A stretch of DNA of 64,000 nucleotides from Pseudomonas sp. Au-Pse12 (GTDB lineage Bacteria > Pseudomonadota > Gammaproteobacteria > Pseudomonadales > Pseudomonadaceae): contig NZ_JAJTTH010000004.1 of NCBI RefSeq assembly GCF_021341665.1, positions 310,001 through 374,000 on the forward strand, written 5' to 3'. This document shows positions 63,924 through 64,000 of this stretch, piece after piece; the first letter of the stretch is position 1; each line of letters starts with the position of its first letter. The notes beneath the pieces were generated by a model. It did no database searches. It saw only the letters and a program-made list of their open reading frames with translations, and had not been told where the DNA came from. The position numbers and the translations under genes were made by a program.

Positions 63924-64000
63924 TTAGATGGTCAGCGTCCAGTCATAGTCCACGATCAACGGCGCGTGCTGCGAGAAGCGCGGCTGGCGCGGCAAGCGTG
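63924..64000 (-). CDS. crc: Crc/exonuclease III-family protein, C-terminal end only
   Basis: Only the last 24 codons are in the window: RLPRQPRFSQHAPLIVDYDW then TLTI and TAA. The xxHAPLxxDYD ending belongs to the endonuclease/exonuclease/phosphatase family (SDHAP of ExoIII). The position, convergent with rph-DUF4870, is that of crc in pseudomonads, the catabolite-repression partner of Hfq. The gene continues beyond the window, so the call rests on 24 residues and synteny. Confidence 0.65.
   Translation of the reverse strand, partial: RLPRQPRFSQHAPLIVDYDWTLTI

Overview
This window is chromosomal DNA from a Pseudomonas, most likely the P. fluorescens group (P. protegens/P. chlororaphis-like). 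Evidence: GC-rich coding sequence, a gene order that I recall from P. aeruginosa and P. putida (phoB-phoR, ubiA-ubiC, rubredoxin and its reductase, hupA, HDOD gene, recG, oxyR, tonB system, ridA, spoT, rpoZ, gmk, yicC, rph, crc), and REP-like intergenic repeats. Species cannot be fixed from the sequence alone.

Layout. 1-8.4 kb: the tail of an M23 peptidase, a CorC-type transporter, the PhoR/PhoB phosphate two-component system, a small secreted protein, ubiA/ubiC, rubredoxin plus its reductase, and an HU gene ending in a strong terminator. 8.4-13.2 kb: an accessory stretch with a DUF3077-type gene preceded by a foldable leader, two small exported proteins, then an Eag chaperone, a Tse6-like NADase effector, its Tsi6-like immunity protein, and three small proteins, two of which share an almost identical 125-bp segment. 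13.2-20.8 kb (minus strand): vgrG, a second Eag chaperone, an Rhs effector whose variable C-terminus looks like a GIY-YIG nuclease, and a leucine-rich-repeat protein in the immunity position.

20.8-48.5 kb is a complete type VI secretion system of the P. aeruginosa H1 type. Two operons diverge from a 392-bp region at 30812-31203. The leftward one is tssA-tssB-tssC-hcp-tssE-tssF-tssG-clpV-vgrG. The rightward one is fha-tssJ-tssK-tssL-tssM-tagF-pppA-ppkA-tagT-tagS-tagR-tagQ. It therefore carries the whole threonine-phosphorylation control pathway (kinase PpkA, phosphatase PppA, FHA protein, sensor module TagQRST, repressor TagF). TagJ, which lies between hcp and tssE in PAO1, is not present. The two Eag/prePAAR effector sets are the cargo: each effector can cap a VgrG spike and is loaded through its own chaperone.

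48.6-64 kb returns to conserved core genes: a small conserved protein, an HDOD protein, recG, oxyR, exbB-exbD-tonB, an SDR-like protein, a lipoprotein, ridA, spoT, rpoZ, gmk, yicC, rph, a DUF4870 membrane protein and the last codons of crc. The T6SS block thus sits as an insertion between hupA and the conserved gene that follows it in PAO1 order.

The most interesting material is in the accessory part: the Rhs GIY-YIG/LRR pair, the duplicated immunity-like genes, the unassigned exported pair, and the structured leader upstream of the DUF3077-type gene.
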